Below are positions 1 to 11,229 of a stretch of DNA of 64,000 nt, one piece after another (position 1 is the first letter of the stretch; each line of letters opens with the position of its first letter). Under the pieces are notes generated by a model. That model was not told the DNA's origin and searched no databases. It was given only the letters and a program-made list of their open reading frames with translations. Origin of the DNA: Pontederia crassipes (lineage: Eukaryota; Streptophyta; Magnoliopsida; Commelinales; Pontederiaceae); the NCBI GenBank assembly GCA_030549335.1, contig CM060198.1, positions 50,495,353 to 50,559,352 of the forward strand, read 5' to 3'. The position numbers and the translations under genes are program-made.

Positions 1-404
1 AACTCGTTAGAGATTAAGGGTCTGTCTGGGAAGGTTGGAAAATTAAAGAAATAGTAAAAAAACCATAGTTTCTGTTCCTCTCAGTGAAAATTAAAAGTTA
101 ATGTTTGGATGTCAAGTTTATTGGGCTTAAAACTATGGTTTACAGGTTTACAATCGAAAATGGTGTAAAAAAATTAGCAGGTCAGAGCTCCGTATTGTTT
201 CCTATTGGCGGCGGCTTGTGCAAGTGGGAAGAAGAATATGAGTGCCAAAATAAAAAAGTTGCAAACAATATGGATCCAAACACTTTTGACTGAAAATTTT
301 CTTGAATTATTTTAACCTGTGGTATCACACTTTTTGAAATGTAGGATACCATAAAATTTTACAATCCAGAGATTAAAATATGTTTTTGCCAAACAGGACC
401 TAAG

Positions 405-640
405 AAGGCATGTACTGCTTGTGCTTCTGTGATGCATCAGAAGAGGACAACAACCATTTGTTTTCTGAGTGCCCAGTGGCAAGATTAGCATGGCTGAGAT
501 CTAGGTGCACATGGATTGATACTCGGTCACCCACAAGCTCTTGGAGGACCTTCAGATCTAGAGGTCATGATCAACAATGGAGAATTTATGACTCAAGGTA
601 ACAAAGAGGGATTCATTTTGCTTAACTTATGGTCCAACTG
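405..640 (+). mobile_element. LINE 3' fragment (zf-RVT zinc-finger remnant)
   Basis: The plus strand encodes a short stretch with the spacing of the zf-RVT domain found at the C-terminus of plant LINE ORF2 proteins: a Cys-x-Cys/Cys cluster, then the acidic run EEDNNHLFSECPVARLAW. No reverse transcriptase is attached, so this is a truncated remnant in an intron or spacer. It is opposite in strand to the larger LINE at 2.1-5.9 kb. The family assignment rests only on the domain pattern. Confidence 0.5.
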
Positions 641-1077
641 GGTACAACATAATGGGTGCATTTTCAGGAGGGAAAAACGTTAATGTTGAAAATATTGTGG
701 CGTTAGCAAATAGCTTGGTGAGAGAATGGACAATGAGTTTATTGTAGTTTCCCTCAACATGTAGCTTTTTCTCAGTAAAAAATGGATGTTTACACATCAA
801 AACCATCCTGCATCTTCTCAAAAGAAAGTTCTAGAATCATGAGACAACTTTAGATGTCTTATAATTGTGTACTTTCCAAAGTACTCAATTATAAGAAAAT
901 TTTCAGGTGAACTCGAATATCAAAGTATAGTTTATTTTTAAGTTAAAAATATCAAATAAATCATACAAATGCATCGTGCATGAGATATCAAAACTGATAC
1001 TATGCTCTTAGTAACTAGAAGTTGTTTGACATGGGTAATGAAATCTGTGAAATGATATATTAACAGCATAGGCATCA

Positions 1078-1119
1078 ATGAAACCGAAATTTGCCCCTCA
1101 AAAAAAATGAAACCAAAAT
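1078..1119 (+). repeat. Micro-insertion A: 16-nt C/T-oligo(A) insert with 13-bp direct repeats
   Basis: The insert TTGCCCCTCAAAAAAA (1091-1106) is flanked by ATGAAACCGAAAT and ATGAAACCAAAAT, which match at 12 of 13 positions. The layout is that of a target-site duplication around a retroposon, but with almost no body. It is one of a set described in the findings. Confidence 0.7.
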
Positions 1120-1177
1120 AATCTGTATAAATAGTTAAACGAAATGGCATACATACAGCACGCCCTCTCATTCAAAG

Positions 1178-1219
1178 GTAACAAGATTATTTTTTTGAGA
1201 AGAAATGTAACAAGATTAT
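1178..1219 (-). repeat. Micro-insertion B: 16-nt insert with perfect 13-bp direct repeats
   Basis: Two copies of GTAACAAGATTAT (1178-1190 and 1207-1219) are identical. Between them lies a 16-nt insert reading ATTTCTTCTCAAAAAA on the minus strand: a pyrimidine head with a CTC then an A6 tail. Confidence 0.75.
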
Positions 1220-1468
1220 CATTAAATATTCCTGGAAAAAGTTAGCATGCAAAATGCTTATAGAGGTATCACAAGTTTTAAAATCAATTTGATGTTTCTA
1301 GTTACGGCGAGTGACAGAATAAGTCAAACGGTGATACATAAAATAAGCTAGGATATTAAGAGAACTGTGATAGTTGGTTTTACAATAACATGTAAATAAG
1401 AAACTAGATCAGGAGTTTTTTAGGCTACATCTGGATTATTACTAGCATATAAATACATAATACCTCAC

Positions 1469-4400
1469 CTCATAGACGAACACATTCACAGACTCATTGT
1501 CTGGAACAGAACCGCGTCCTTTACATGGGATCTAATTCAAAATAATATCAGTTTGTGATAGAACTAATGTTGAAAAATAATTAATTCCATAAAGAGATCA
1601 ATTTAACAAAAATGGCTTCTCACCTTCACATGTTTAACCCCATATTTTGATAGTTCTGATGGTGAATAGTAACGAGTAGTATTTGTCAAGTCAATTATTA
1701 ATCCAAGCTGCAAAAAAAACCATGAAAATCAAAAGATAATACATAAAACTCACGCAACTAAAGAATAACTAATTATACAATAGTTTTTTTTTTTGAAACG
1801 GAATTATACAATAGTTCATTAAGTAAGTTCAAATTAAGCAATCAGGAACACCCTTATGATGTCCAAACTGAATCAAAAGGTTGGTGCACGGCAAGTTCAT
1901 CCAGATTATATGTTCATCCATAAAACAATTATGGTACATTGTAAGTGGACTTTAAACCTTAGTCAGGCTATAAGAAAACATGTTGCACAAAACTTGGTAA
2001 ATGATCCTGCAGGATCATTTTAAAGGTTCTCAATGACAGATAAGATTTCCAGTACATATGAGAAAGAAAGAAACTCCTGTATTCATAAATTTTTATTTTC
2101 TGAGAAGGAAAAGGACGACCATTGTCATCCACCTATATATATATATATATATATATATCACTGAAAGAAAACATCATATACATATGGAACGCTCTCCAGT
2201 GGGGTGCAACAAAAAGGGAAGAGAACAAGTGCTAATGAAAACCCCACTCCCGAAGAAGACAAAATATGAGATGTACAATACTGTCCACGTGACATCTCTC
2301 CCATAAAAAATAGCATGGTTGCGTTGAAGCCAGATGGACCAGACACCAGCCAAAAGGGTCGCTAATGGAACTCAGTCTCTGTCTGTCGAGCCCCCTCATA
2401 CCAAAAGTGCGCATCTGCCAGAGGAACACTGCCCATAATGCTCGTCCGAGACCAAACCTCATGAAACACCTGACATCCGAAGAATAAATGAGTAACATCC
2501 TCCTCCATCTCCCCACACAAAACACAAGAAGTATCCGCGTGGGAAGCCCACCTTTGTTTGTAAACTCGAGTGAGGATCCACTCACGTCACAGAAGCCAAG
2601 CAAAGATCTGCTTGTCATCCTTTTGCTCCTTAAAAAAAGAAGCCAAGCAAAGATCTTGACTTTCAGCGGCACCCGAGACTGCCATATGAGTATGCAGTCT
2701 ACACCAAGGTCATCTGAATCTGCGACAGCCGGAAGAAAGCGAAGATAGAGACTGCGCGCTAAGAAAAAATCTGAGACCATATCCAACCATCTGTCCATGT
2801 CGGATCCAGACGAAGGGGGCGATGTAAAGTGCTAATAATAGCGCTGATCAGATAGAGGAGAGCCCAAGAGCCAATACCCAGGCCACCCCTCTCGGACCAG
2901 CATTCAGCCACACTTAGCCACATATGCATCAGGATGTGCCCCTAAGGCCCGCAACCGGAGGAAAGAGTCTGCGAGCGGGCCCCCGGGTAACAAAGGGCCA
3001 CCAGGTAACAAGTCGTGCTGCCAAAATAAAAAACCATGCCCGGAGCCAAGTGATGGGATCATGAAAGGCCCCACTCGAGGGAATAACGCCGCCATCCCCC
3101 TCCAAAAAGAAGAAGCCCCGTGGGGTAGGATAGGCCTGGAAACCCACGAGAGATTCCGACCGTAGTATGTGAAGAAAACCTCTCTCCATAAGCTGTCCTC
3201 GGGCCCCATAATTCGTCCTACCCACCGGGCACTCCTTAATTCATCCTACCCACCGGGCAAGGAGTGCCCAATTGGCGTTGCGGAGGTCCCAAACGCCCAA
3301 TCCAACCTATGAGGTGGGCCTACATATGTTGTGCCGGGCAACAAGGTGAACCCGGCGGGCAGAGCTACATCCATGGCAAAAGAACTTGCTCCTTAAGTGA
3401 TAGTACCTAGGCTGGCATATGAAGCATTGACATGAAGTAGATCGAAAGTGATGATAGAACCAATCGTGGCAAAACAAGACGTCGCCCGCTAGATAACAGC
3501 TGAGAGCTCCAACCTTGAAGACGATGCTTCAGCCACTCGATGACCGGAATCCACCTCCGAGAGCTAATATGTCGGTCCGAAAAAGGGAGGCCCAAATAAG
3601 TGGTGGGAAGGCGCCTACAGGGGTGTGTAACTCTGCCCCGCAGTGCAAAGCATCCCTCTGCCACCGTGCCAAACGAAATGAAAGATGATTTTACATGGTT
3701 GATCTCGAGACCCAAAGTCGCGCCGAAGACCTCCACCAAAATGGCCACCCGTCTTGCCTCAAGCTCTAATCCCTCAACAAAAAAAACAATGTCATCCGCG
3801 TATTGCAACACAGGCACCAGCCCGTCAGCGAAGCCGCTGAAGAGGCCGGCCCGGCATGCCTCCCGATTGCATCTGGGGAGGTTGTCGACAGCCAATGGAG
3901 AGCATGGGCACAAGGGGACATCCCTGATGGACGCCCCGCTAAGGCTGCACACAACCCCCCGCCATCGACAACCAAGACCAAGAAGGAAGCAATAATGATG
4001 CACCGCTTCATCCAAGCAATCTAAGCCTCTAATTTGCAAGGAGTACTAGAGGAAGGACTATGAGAGAGAATCATAAGCCTTGGAGAAATCTACCTTCCAA
4101 AGAAAGGCACGGCGACTGCTCCGCCTCCATTGCACAGGATCTCAGAGGCCACGGTGTAGCTGTCAATGATGGATCGACCGTGGATGAAGGCCGACAGACC
4201 AGGATGGATGAGGTCGTACAACACCTCCAAGAGCCGATTAGCTAATACTCGAGCCACGAAAAGACGTTGGACAAGGTGTCGCCATGCTCTACCAACTTCG
4301 TTGTCGGGAGATCGAACTGAGAATCAATGAAGTCTTTTAAGTCAGCTCCCCTTGTCACTTGGTGGGGCGATCATCCATGTCCATGTGACATTGAAGAAGT

Positions 4401-7400
4401 CACCCCCGTTCAGCCATCGACAGGCAAGGAGATGGAGGTGGGCAGCCGAAAGCTCCTCCCACATATCCGCTCGAAGGGACTCCGAACAAGGGTCGTAGAC
4501 ACAAGAGAAGAGGTAAGATGATCCGTTCATGCCACGTCTCAAATGGGTCGTCATCGAAAAACGGGCCATCCAAGAATCCACCAAGAGTAAATTGATCGGC
4601 CTGCCAGCCAATGATACAGCCCTCGGAATGCCCCACTGAGCTGAGAGAGATGTGCTGAGATAACCGAGCCCCGCCTACTCCCACATGTGTGTGTTATACT
4701 CCACAAGTTTGGTTTCCTACAGGAAGACCACATCGGAGGGGCACTGCTGGCAATCCTTCCTGGATGTGTGAGCTAATGGAGAAGGTTGAGTTAGCATGGG
4801 AGAGGCTTCTTGACGGCGTGGATTTAGCATCTGGGCTGATGTGGTAGTGTGAGGCGGCTGAGGGAGGGATTGGGTTGGATTCTGGGTGGCGGTGGGGGTG
4901 GGGGTGGAGGTGACAGATGGAATGGGGTCATGTTTTTTAATTAAAGGTGACCCATACAATACCCCACGTGCCTCTCCCACATGCGGGTCAGAGAGCGGTG
5001 GCAAAGCGGGCATCTAGGACGATGCAGCGGAGCGGCCGGCGACGAGACCCACGAACCTGCCACCCTGGCTCACCAGAGTTGAAGGAGGAAGGAGTTATGC
5101 TGAAGCAACCTCAACGGAGACGGCTGACGGATCTGGTGAGCCCATTGCCAGCAGGAGAGACAGTGGGTTTCTGAAGGTGCGTGCGACAGTCAGGACGACA
5201 TCGAGCCCCCGATGTCGATGACGGCTCTGTCCGCCGGTGCAGGCACCGCGCTGTCCTCCTCCCTCCAGGGGCGCCTGCCACAGACACAGCACTTCGGCAA
5301 AACAGGGGACGGCAAGGCGAGAAGAGCTTCCCGCTGCTGAGTGAGCCCAGGACAAGAAGCCAGAGAGCCGACGATACGCAGCTCAGGTGGAAAGGCGGTG
5401 AGGCATCCATGCTCGTCACGACCACCGTGCGAAGGACCACCAGGTCTGGAAAACCGTCTGGAGGTTCTCCAGTGGATTCGCCAATGAGACAATAGCGAAG
5501 GAAATCCATTGGCCGCAACCAGGGAACGGTGACAGTTGACGCTGGCACACACCTCTCCTCCCGGTCAGCAACAGGTGCAGCCACAGCCTGCGCGGCTGGT
5601 CTCCTCCGGCGAGAGTGAGGACAGAGAGCCCTTCGATGGCCTTCCTTCCCGCAGTCGAGGCAGCAGAGCAGAGCCGAGCAGGAACGTGCGAAGTAGCCTT
5701 CTCCCAGACACTGGAAACAGTGAGTGGCTGGCCGGCGGCAGGATTTGACAAGGAGATGGCCGTTCAGCCATTGCCCAGCTGTTGAAGCCGTGGTCCCATC
5801 CTAGTCGTGAGATGGCGTGCTGCAGCTGCTATTTGGCACCACCAGCAGGGGCTGCCAGAGACGGAGCGGATGTCATAGCCGGCAGGGGTTGCCAGAGGCG
5901 GAGGGCATCAATTGTGAGAAGCTATAATTTGCAAACTGCTTTAGACAATATTCTAATTACGTCACAAACTGTATCCATAAAGTAAATAATATTATGCAAC
6001 CTCTCACTATCCTTCATCTTCTCGGGAATGAATGAAGTAAAGAATGTGAACAAGAAAAACATCAACGAGAGAAAAGATGAAAACTTACACACAATGCTCC
6101 CTCTCAAAAAAAAAACTTACACATAATGTTGGATACTATTTATAAAATCCGCGTGTAATCAGATATTTCTGAAGTAAAAATATCAGAAAATGCAAAAAAA
6201 AAACTTACATCTCGTCCGAATTTCTTCTGTTTATTGACTGCTTGTGTCGGAGAGTATCTTTTACCAGGAGGTATCTGATCATTATATGTTTCATCTAGAG
6301 GAACTTTTGACGGGATGATGTTACTAATGCACTGACCATGTGCTGGACAATCCAACCATCCTGACATAAGAATACACATTTTAATTTGTATTATAAGTTC
6401 TCAAAATTTTGTACTATAAGTACAACATGACAGGAATAAAAAATATTGTACCTGTGGTTGGTGGCGGAACAACAAAAGTAGAATACAATGGCACAATTTG
6501 CAGGGATAAGATATGAAGAATGCAACAATAGATAATTTACAAGTGCAATCCACAAGTTACAAACTACAAAAGATATATATTTCATTTACCCAATTATTTC
6601 AGTTAATAGGAGAAATGACCACCAAAAGACAAATTAATAAATCATTTGATGGTTTAATTTATTTCTTTGCTTTCTTTGGTAACATTTATCCTTTATTAAC
6701 ATAGCTGAACAAAGTAACACATGCAAATGTTCTCTAACATGTATATCTTTTACCATCCAGTAAGATGGCCTTTAAGTCAATATCGGAAATAAAAAAATAA
6801 TGTGAGACGCATTTGTTGCTCCACCATAACATATTAACAATCTCTGAGACCATGAGCCCATGTTTGTTTTCACATGTCTTCCAGACATAAACATTTTCTT
6901 ACCTGAGTGGTGACTTGCTGGTCCAGACGAGGGTATCTTCAGATAAATTGTGTGTTGTGCACTGTTTGCTACAACCTAATACTTGTGAGACAGGACCAAA
7001 CACACCAGTGCTTCTAGTATTCATCAATTAGATTTGTTTAATTTTCCTTTTATTTTAAGTTTTTAATAACAAAATTTTAAAAGATGGTATAAATATCTTC
7101 ATTTATTGCAGAATATTCATCCTAAGTAACAGAAACTAAAAACGAATTCTTTCCACAAACCTCATCCTTTTCCCTGTGAGAAACAAAATATCTAAAGAAT
7201 CCTCTAAATAGCATTTTGTTGACCAAACTTCACTTTCATACGATAAACTGAATAAAAGGCTAATAAAATATTTTCTACAAGAATATGCATAAAGAAAAAT
7301 ATGAATTTCAATACTACAGCACCTGATAAAATAGCAAAACTTTACCTTGTGGGAGTTCTTTAACCCTTCCATGGTGTCTTTTATTCTGAGGCAAGTACTC

Positions 7401-7898
7401 GTTCTTCACAGGTTGGAAATGCTGACTTGGTCCTTCAGATGGATTTTCTCTTTTCAGCCTCTGACGTCTTTCTTCACGTTCCTGTCATTAGCAAAAACAG
7501 ATGACAAAACAATCTGACGATAAGTCATTAGTAGTGAACAGTTCCTAGCAAATCAATGACTATAAATAGTTAGTTAAGTTGCACGTATGTTAACTTTGCA
7601 ATACACATACGATGAGAAAAAATAAGCAAGGTAGCAGAAATAATCAATAATGTACATATGTTCTCCATATCTCCAGAAAATAAATTTTCCACATGTGAGC
7701 TCTTGAATTGCTAATGAATTTTTAAAGAGAGAGAAGAGAATGGTTGCCACATGGCTGCCCAAGGGAATTAATAGTAGGTACCCGACGCATTGTTGCCACG
7801 GCAGACTCCACAGGTTCTTCATGTAAAATTTCACCGCCATAGTGCGCATCATAATGTTGTCCCTCATCTTCGGGCAAAGGTGAGGCATTCAAATCCAT
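1469..7898 (-). CDS. mRNA-capping enzyme, N-terminal part (runs off the left edge)
   Basis: This is the 5' portion of a plant mRNA-capping enzyme, the bifunctional nuclear protein with an N-terminal RNA 5'-triphosphatase of the cysteine-phosphatase fold and a C-terminal guanylyltransferase. Five coding exons join in frame with GT-AG borders: 7782-7898, 7346-7481, 6209-6360, 1624-1707 and 1469-1531, giving residues 1-184. Recognisable pieces are the start MDLNASPLPEDEG, the basic run REREERRQRLKRE, GWLDCPAHGQ followed by IIPSKVPLDETYND and PPGKRYSP, then LGLIIDLTNTTRYYSP, and IPCKGRGSVPDNESV. All are characteristic of plant capping enzymes. The catalytic HCxxxxxR loop and the guanylyltransferase Lys motif should lie left of base 1. 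I chose the start by conservation; an in-frame ATG four codons upstream is possible. The third coding intron is 4.5 kb long and holds a LINE in the same orientation. Confidence 0.88.
1771..1816 (-). repeat. Micro-insertion C: 16-nt insert with perfect 15-bp direct repeats
   Basis: AATTATACAATAGTT occurs at 1771-1785 and at 1802-1816 without mismatch. The insert between them reads CCGTTTCAAAAAAAAA on the minus strand. It sits in intron 3 of the capping-enzyme gene, about 60 bases from exon 4. Confidence 0.75.
2133..5915 (-). mobile_element. LINE (L1-like non-LTR retrotransposon), degenerate, in a capping-enzyme intron
   Basis: On the minus strand, from high to low coordinate, I see a Pro/Thr-rich ORF1-like segment (about 5.9-4.75 kb). 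Next comes an AP-endonuclease start (DVVFLQETKL near 4.72 kb, continuing to about 4.34 kb) and reverse-transcriptase block NRLLEVLYDLIHPG with FIHGRSIIDS near 4.2 kb. The YADD catalytic motif (LQYADDIVFF) is near 3.8 kb, followed by TYLGLPFS and a zf-RVT domain (CVLCGEMEEDVTHLFFGC) near 2.5 kb. The 3' end is a TA tract at 2133-2158. The stretch between endonuclease and reverse transcriptase is too short, so an internal deletion is likely, and the frames are interrupted. The 5' boundary is uncertain and I found no target duplication. It lies in the same orientation as the host gene. Confidence 0.85.
2591..2656 (+). repeat. Micro-insertion D inside the LINE: 28-nt insert with perfect 19-bp direct repeats
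   Basis: The 19-mer AGAAGCCAAGCAAAGATCT occurs at 2591-2609 and 2638-2656. The 28-nt insert between the copies ends in TTTTGCTCCTTAAAAAA, a pyrimidine-rich body with an oligo(A) tail. It duplicates part of the LINE coding region (the KIFAWLL motif on the minus strand), so it entered after the LINE had inserted, or while the LINE was degenerating. Confidence 0.7.
6080..6128 (+). repeat. Micro-insertion E: 15-nt insert with 17-bp direct repeats
   Basis: AAAACTTACACACAATG (6080-6096) and AAAACTTACATAATG-type copy (6112-6128) match at 16 of 17 positions. The insert is CTCCCTCTCAAAAAA. It lies 80 bases from capping-enzyme exon 3, on the intron side. Confidence 0.72.
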
Positions 7899-8625
7899 GG
7901 AGAGGATCATTCAACATCCACTTTGAACCAACAGCATTTACAAAAGCTTCAGGTGACAGGTTAAGTCAAGGAAATAAGAGAAATAAGAATAGAACGGAAA
8001 TTATTGGTGACAAAAAAGGTAGCATTAAAGAACATTGCTGAAGTCGTTTATACTTTGCTTATTAGGCGTTTATGATTCAAAGAATAAAACTTCCAAGTTG
8101 TTAAAACAAACTTCCAAATTTCTGCTGACAAGTTAACCTTCTAAAGCTATCGGAAGAGAATGAAACCCAAGGACTTGGAAACCTCTGCCAAGATGCAAAC
8201 GACCCTAGTTTAGTTTCCACTATCTTTAATCACTGCGCTCGAACAACAATAATTGAAATCGTTCATTTTGTAACATTCAAAATTTAACAAATATGAAGCA
8301 TCAGCAGGGTAACTGATTCCTATCGAACTCCTCTGCGAACAGAAACATGATAATATCAAAATATATAACAAAGATTGTTGCAAAGAAACGATCGAGCTTT
8401 TTCAAGAAAGAAGCTAACTCGGTCATCGCACTGAGCTCGCCTCTCCTACTAATTCTTGAAATTGCACATAAATGCAGACATACAACCATCTAGAATCACC
8501 GAAAGATAGAACCAGGCAACCGACAAAAGCGGAGAGAAAAAAGAAGGAGAACGAAAAAAAAAGACAAACAGAGAGCAGAGGCAACAGTAGCAAGAAGAAA
8601 AATTTAAAACCCTAGGATGACTCAC

Positions 8626-8946
8626 GGGTCCGCAACCCCCACGGCACGAGTTGACACGAGGTTACACAGAAGCTCCGGTGCGCCGAGGTGCTGTCCTCCC
8701 CTGCCGGAGGAATGGGAAAACAGAAGGAAGGGACACCACTCGACGCGGGCGCGCCGAAGGTGCGACGTCCACGGCTATTCGACACGGCCGAAAGAGGAGG
8801 AACTCCGAAGTGGCGCCTAGTAGATGGTGACGACAGAAATGCAAGGAGACGAGTAGCCTCCGGCGAACCAAGCGCCGGAGAGCGGAGAGACGGCGGGTGA
8901 GACGATCGGAAATGGTGTCGGAGAACGGAGAAGAAATAGGCTCCAA
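8626..8946 (-). other. Probable 5'-untranslated exon of the capping-enzyme gene
   Basis: A GC-rich block lies upstream of the capping-enzyme start on the minus strand. It ends in a strong donor (CCC|GTGAGT at 8624-8626), followed by a pyrimidine-rich intron start containing the CCTAGGGTTT motif. A non-coding leader exon spliced to an acceptor just upstream of the ATG at 7898 would explain it. The acceptor is unresolved (candidates near 7921 and 7945). The open frames across it look like composition artefacts. Confidence 0.45.
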
Positions 8947-9489
8947 AAAAGATTAGTTGAAAACCATGTCTTTATTAACAATTTTGCACTAAGGCCCCTT
9001 CCCTTTTGATATTTTTACAAAACTTTTTTTGTTATTTTCGATTGCGACTCGAAAATTAAAATTTTGCATTGAACTAATTGGAACAATTTTTTTAGTATAT
9101 TGAATTGAAACACAAAATTATATTATTTAAAATAAGTATCGAAGAATATGTACATATTTTGACCTGTTTTGAAGCTGATCACGTAGTGAGAATCATTTAC
9201 GCAACTTTATAAAATGCGATCTATAAATTATCATTTTGGTGTTTTATTTTATCACGTAAGGATAAATTGTGCAACACTTTTAGCGCTCCTAAAATGATAG
9301 TATTTAGATATCCAGAGATGCTTTTTTTTCCTACCTTTTTTTTCCTACCTTTTTATCAATTGCTGCAAAAGTTTATATGCAGGCTTTAGTATTTAGATTT
9401 CAAATTTGAAATTTGGAGTTTATAGATCCATTGTATTATTTGTTCTGCAAAAAAATGTACTTAAATTAGTCGAATAATAATGTTTTGAG
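8947..9489. other. AT-rich spacer upstream of the capping-enzyme gene
   Basis: No gene is seen. The stretch is AT-rich, with a short direct repeat of TTTTTTTTCCTACC near 9322-9350. It probably carries the capping-enzyme promoter at its low-coordinate end, but I recognise no clear TATA box. Confidence 0.4.
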
Positions 9490-10655
9490 TAGGGGTGGCA
9501 ATATTCTCCACCCCCGCGGGGCCCATCTTCGAGGAATTTTTTCCCCGCGGGGCGGGGATGGGGGCCAAACTGCCCATGCCCCCTCTTTCGGGGATCGGGG
9601 TGGGGGTAGTTTCCCCGCCCCGTCGGGGCTCCGATTCTTCGATAATGCATAACCGCAGCCCTCCTCTCTCTCTCTTCTTCGTCCGCGCAGTTGTCCCCTC
9701 CTCTCTCTCTCTTCCTCTCTTCTTCGTCCGCGCAGTTGTCCCCTCCTCTCTCTCTCTCACACCCGTCGGCTCTCTCTCACCCCCCTCCGCCGGTCTCTTG
9801 ACCCGTCGCCGCTCTCGACCGTTGTCGCTCTCGCCTCCACCGCCGTGCTCTCGCCCGCCGCCGCCGTGCTCTCGCCCGCGTCGTCGTGCCCTCGCCCGCC
9901 GCGGCCGTGCTCTCGCCCGCCGCGGCCGCTCTCTCGCCCCGCCTCCACCGCGCTCTTGCCCGTCGTCGTGCTCTCTCGCCTCTTTTCGCCGGCCATCAAA
10001 GAAGAGATCGATCGCATTCGAGATCAGCTGCATCTGAGATCCTCCTCTCTCTCTCTCTTCTTCTTCGTCCGCCTCCGAGATCGGCTGCATCCGACGCGGA
10101 TCCGGCCAGATCCGCACAGATCTGCCGCATCCGATATCCCCCTCCTCTCTCTCTCTTCTTCTTCTTCGTCCGCCTCCGAGATCGGCTGCATTCGACGCGG
10201 ATACGGCCAAATCCGCACGGATTTGCCGCTCTTTCACACCCGTCGGCTCTCTCTCACCCCCTCCGCCGGTCTCTTGACCCGCCGCTGCTCTCGACCGCCA
10301 CTGCTCTCGCCCCCACCGTCGTGCTCTCGCCCGCCGCCGCCGTGCCCTCGCCCGTCGCGGCCGTGCTCTCGCCCGTCGCGGCCGCTCTCTCGCCCCGCCT
10401 CCATCGTGCTCTTGTCCGCCGCCGTGCTCTCTCGCCCCTTTTCGCCACCGTTCTCTCGCCCCCGCCGCCGCTCTCGTCCTCCTCTGCGGGGATTCGGATT
10501 CCCCGCAGGGATTCGGGGCCCCGCGGGGATCGGGGCGGGAGTTAAAATTTCCTCCGAATCGGGGATTCGGGGCGGGGTCGGGGGCAGAGGCGGGTTGTTG
10601 GGGTCGGGGCGGGGGTGGTGTCCCCCGCCCTGAACAGCGGCGGTTGTCATCCCTA
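9490..10655. mobile_element. Non-autonomous hAT element 1, with a GC-rich, G-run-rich interior
   Basis: The element begins TAGGGGTGGCAA and ends with the imperfect inverse of this (TAGGGATGACAA on the minus strand). It is flanked by perfect 8-bp duplications GTTTTGAG (9482-9489 and 10656-10663), the hallmark of hAT insertions. The 1,166-bp interior has no transposase. It is very GC-rich, with G-runs of the GGGGCGGGG type near both ends. It also holds a large direct repeat (about 9760 onward against about 10237 onward) and a smaller one of about 50 bp repeated 103 bp apart (10078 and 10179). Long open frames here on both strands are Arg/Ser/Pro/Gly-rich and are composition artefacts. Confidence 0.85.
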
Positions 10656-10690
10656 GTTTTGAGTAGTGAGTTGCCCACTCATTAAACTAA

Positions 10691-11073
10691 AAAATTGAAC
10701 TAAAATTTACACAATATATACAAGAAAATTTGTAACGCCACCGTGGAGCACCTCCCACGCCGTCGAAACACAATTCGATGAGACTGCCCGATGACGACGT
10801 TACGATGCTTTCAATCCATACTATGATCAATATAAATATGTATGCAGTGTACTATTATGAAATTTTATCGATAATATGAATATTGTATTATTGTACATTA
10901 TATTTCCGTTGCATACATATTCATATTGGGATTGAAAACGTCATAACACCACCGTCGGGCAACTTGTGTCAAATTGTGGTTCGACGGCGCGAAAGGTGTA
11001 CATATTTTATAAGGTGCTGCCAGAGGGCATTACAAATTTTCTTGTATATGTTGTGTAAATTAGTTCAATTTTT
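10691..11073. mobile_element. Foldback / long inverted-repeat element
   Basis: The left arm (about 10691-10855) and right arm (about 10920-11073) are inverted copies of each other. Examples are ATACAAGAAAATTTGTAA against TTACAAATTTTCTTGTAT, and GCCGTCGAAACACAATT against AATTGTGGTTCGACGGC. By eye identity is about 80-85%, with a loop of roughly 65 bases. It starts only 28 bases past hAT element 1's target duplication. The arms contain GC-richer patches that look gene-derived. It could be a MITE or an inverted duplication able to form a hairpin RNA. Confidence 0.65.
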
Positions 11074-11229
11074 ATTTCCATTTTATTCTTTTTCATTAAA
11101 TAAAATTAATTTCCCCCTAAATTTTATCTAAAAAACTTATTACTATATATTAATATAAGATTTAAAATTTCGTATATGTTGTCTAATTTACTAGGAGTTT
11201 CTACCCAAAAGTTTTAATAATTCACACTC

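Noticed and set aside
9461-10678. A 405-residue Arg/Gly-rich open frame on the minus strand and long Ser/Pro/Arg frames on the plus strand
   Set aside because: They lie wholly within a hAT element of extreme GC content. Several overlapping frames on both strands stay open because stop codons are rare at that composition.
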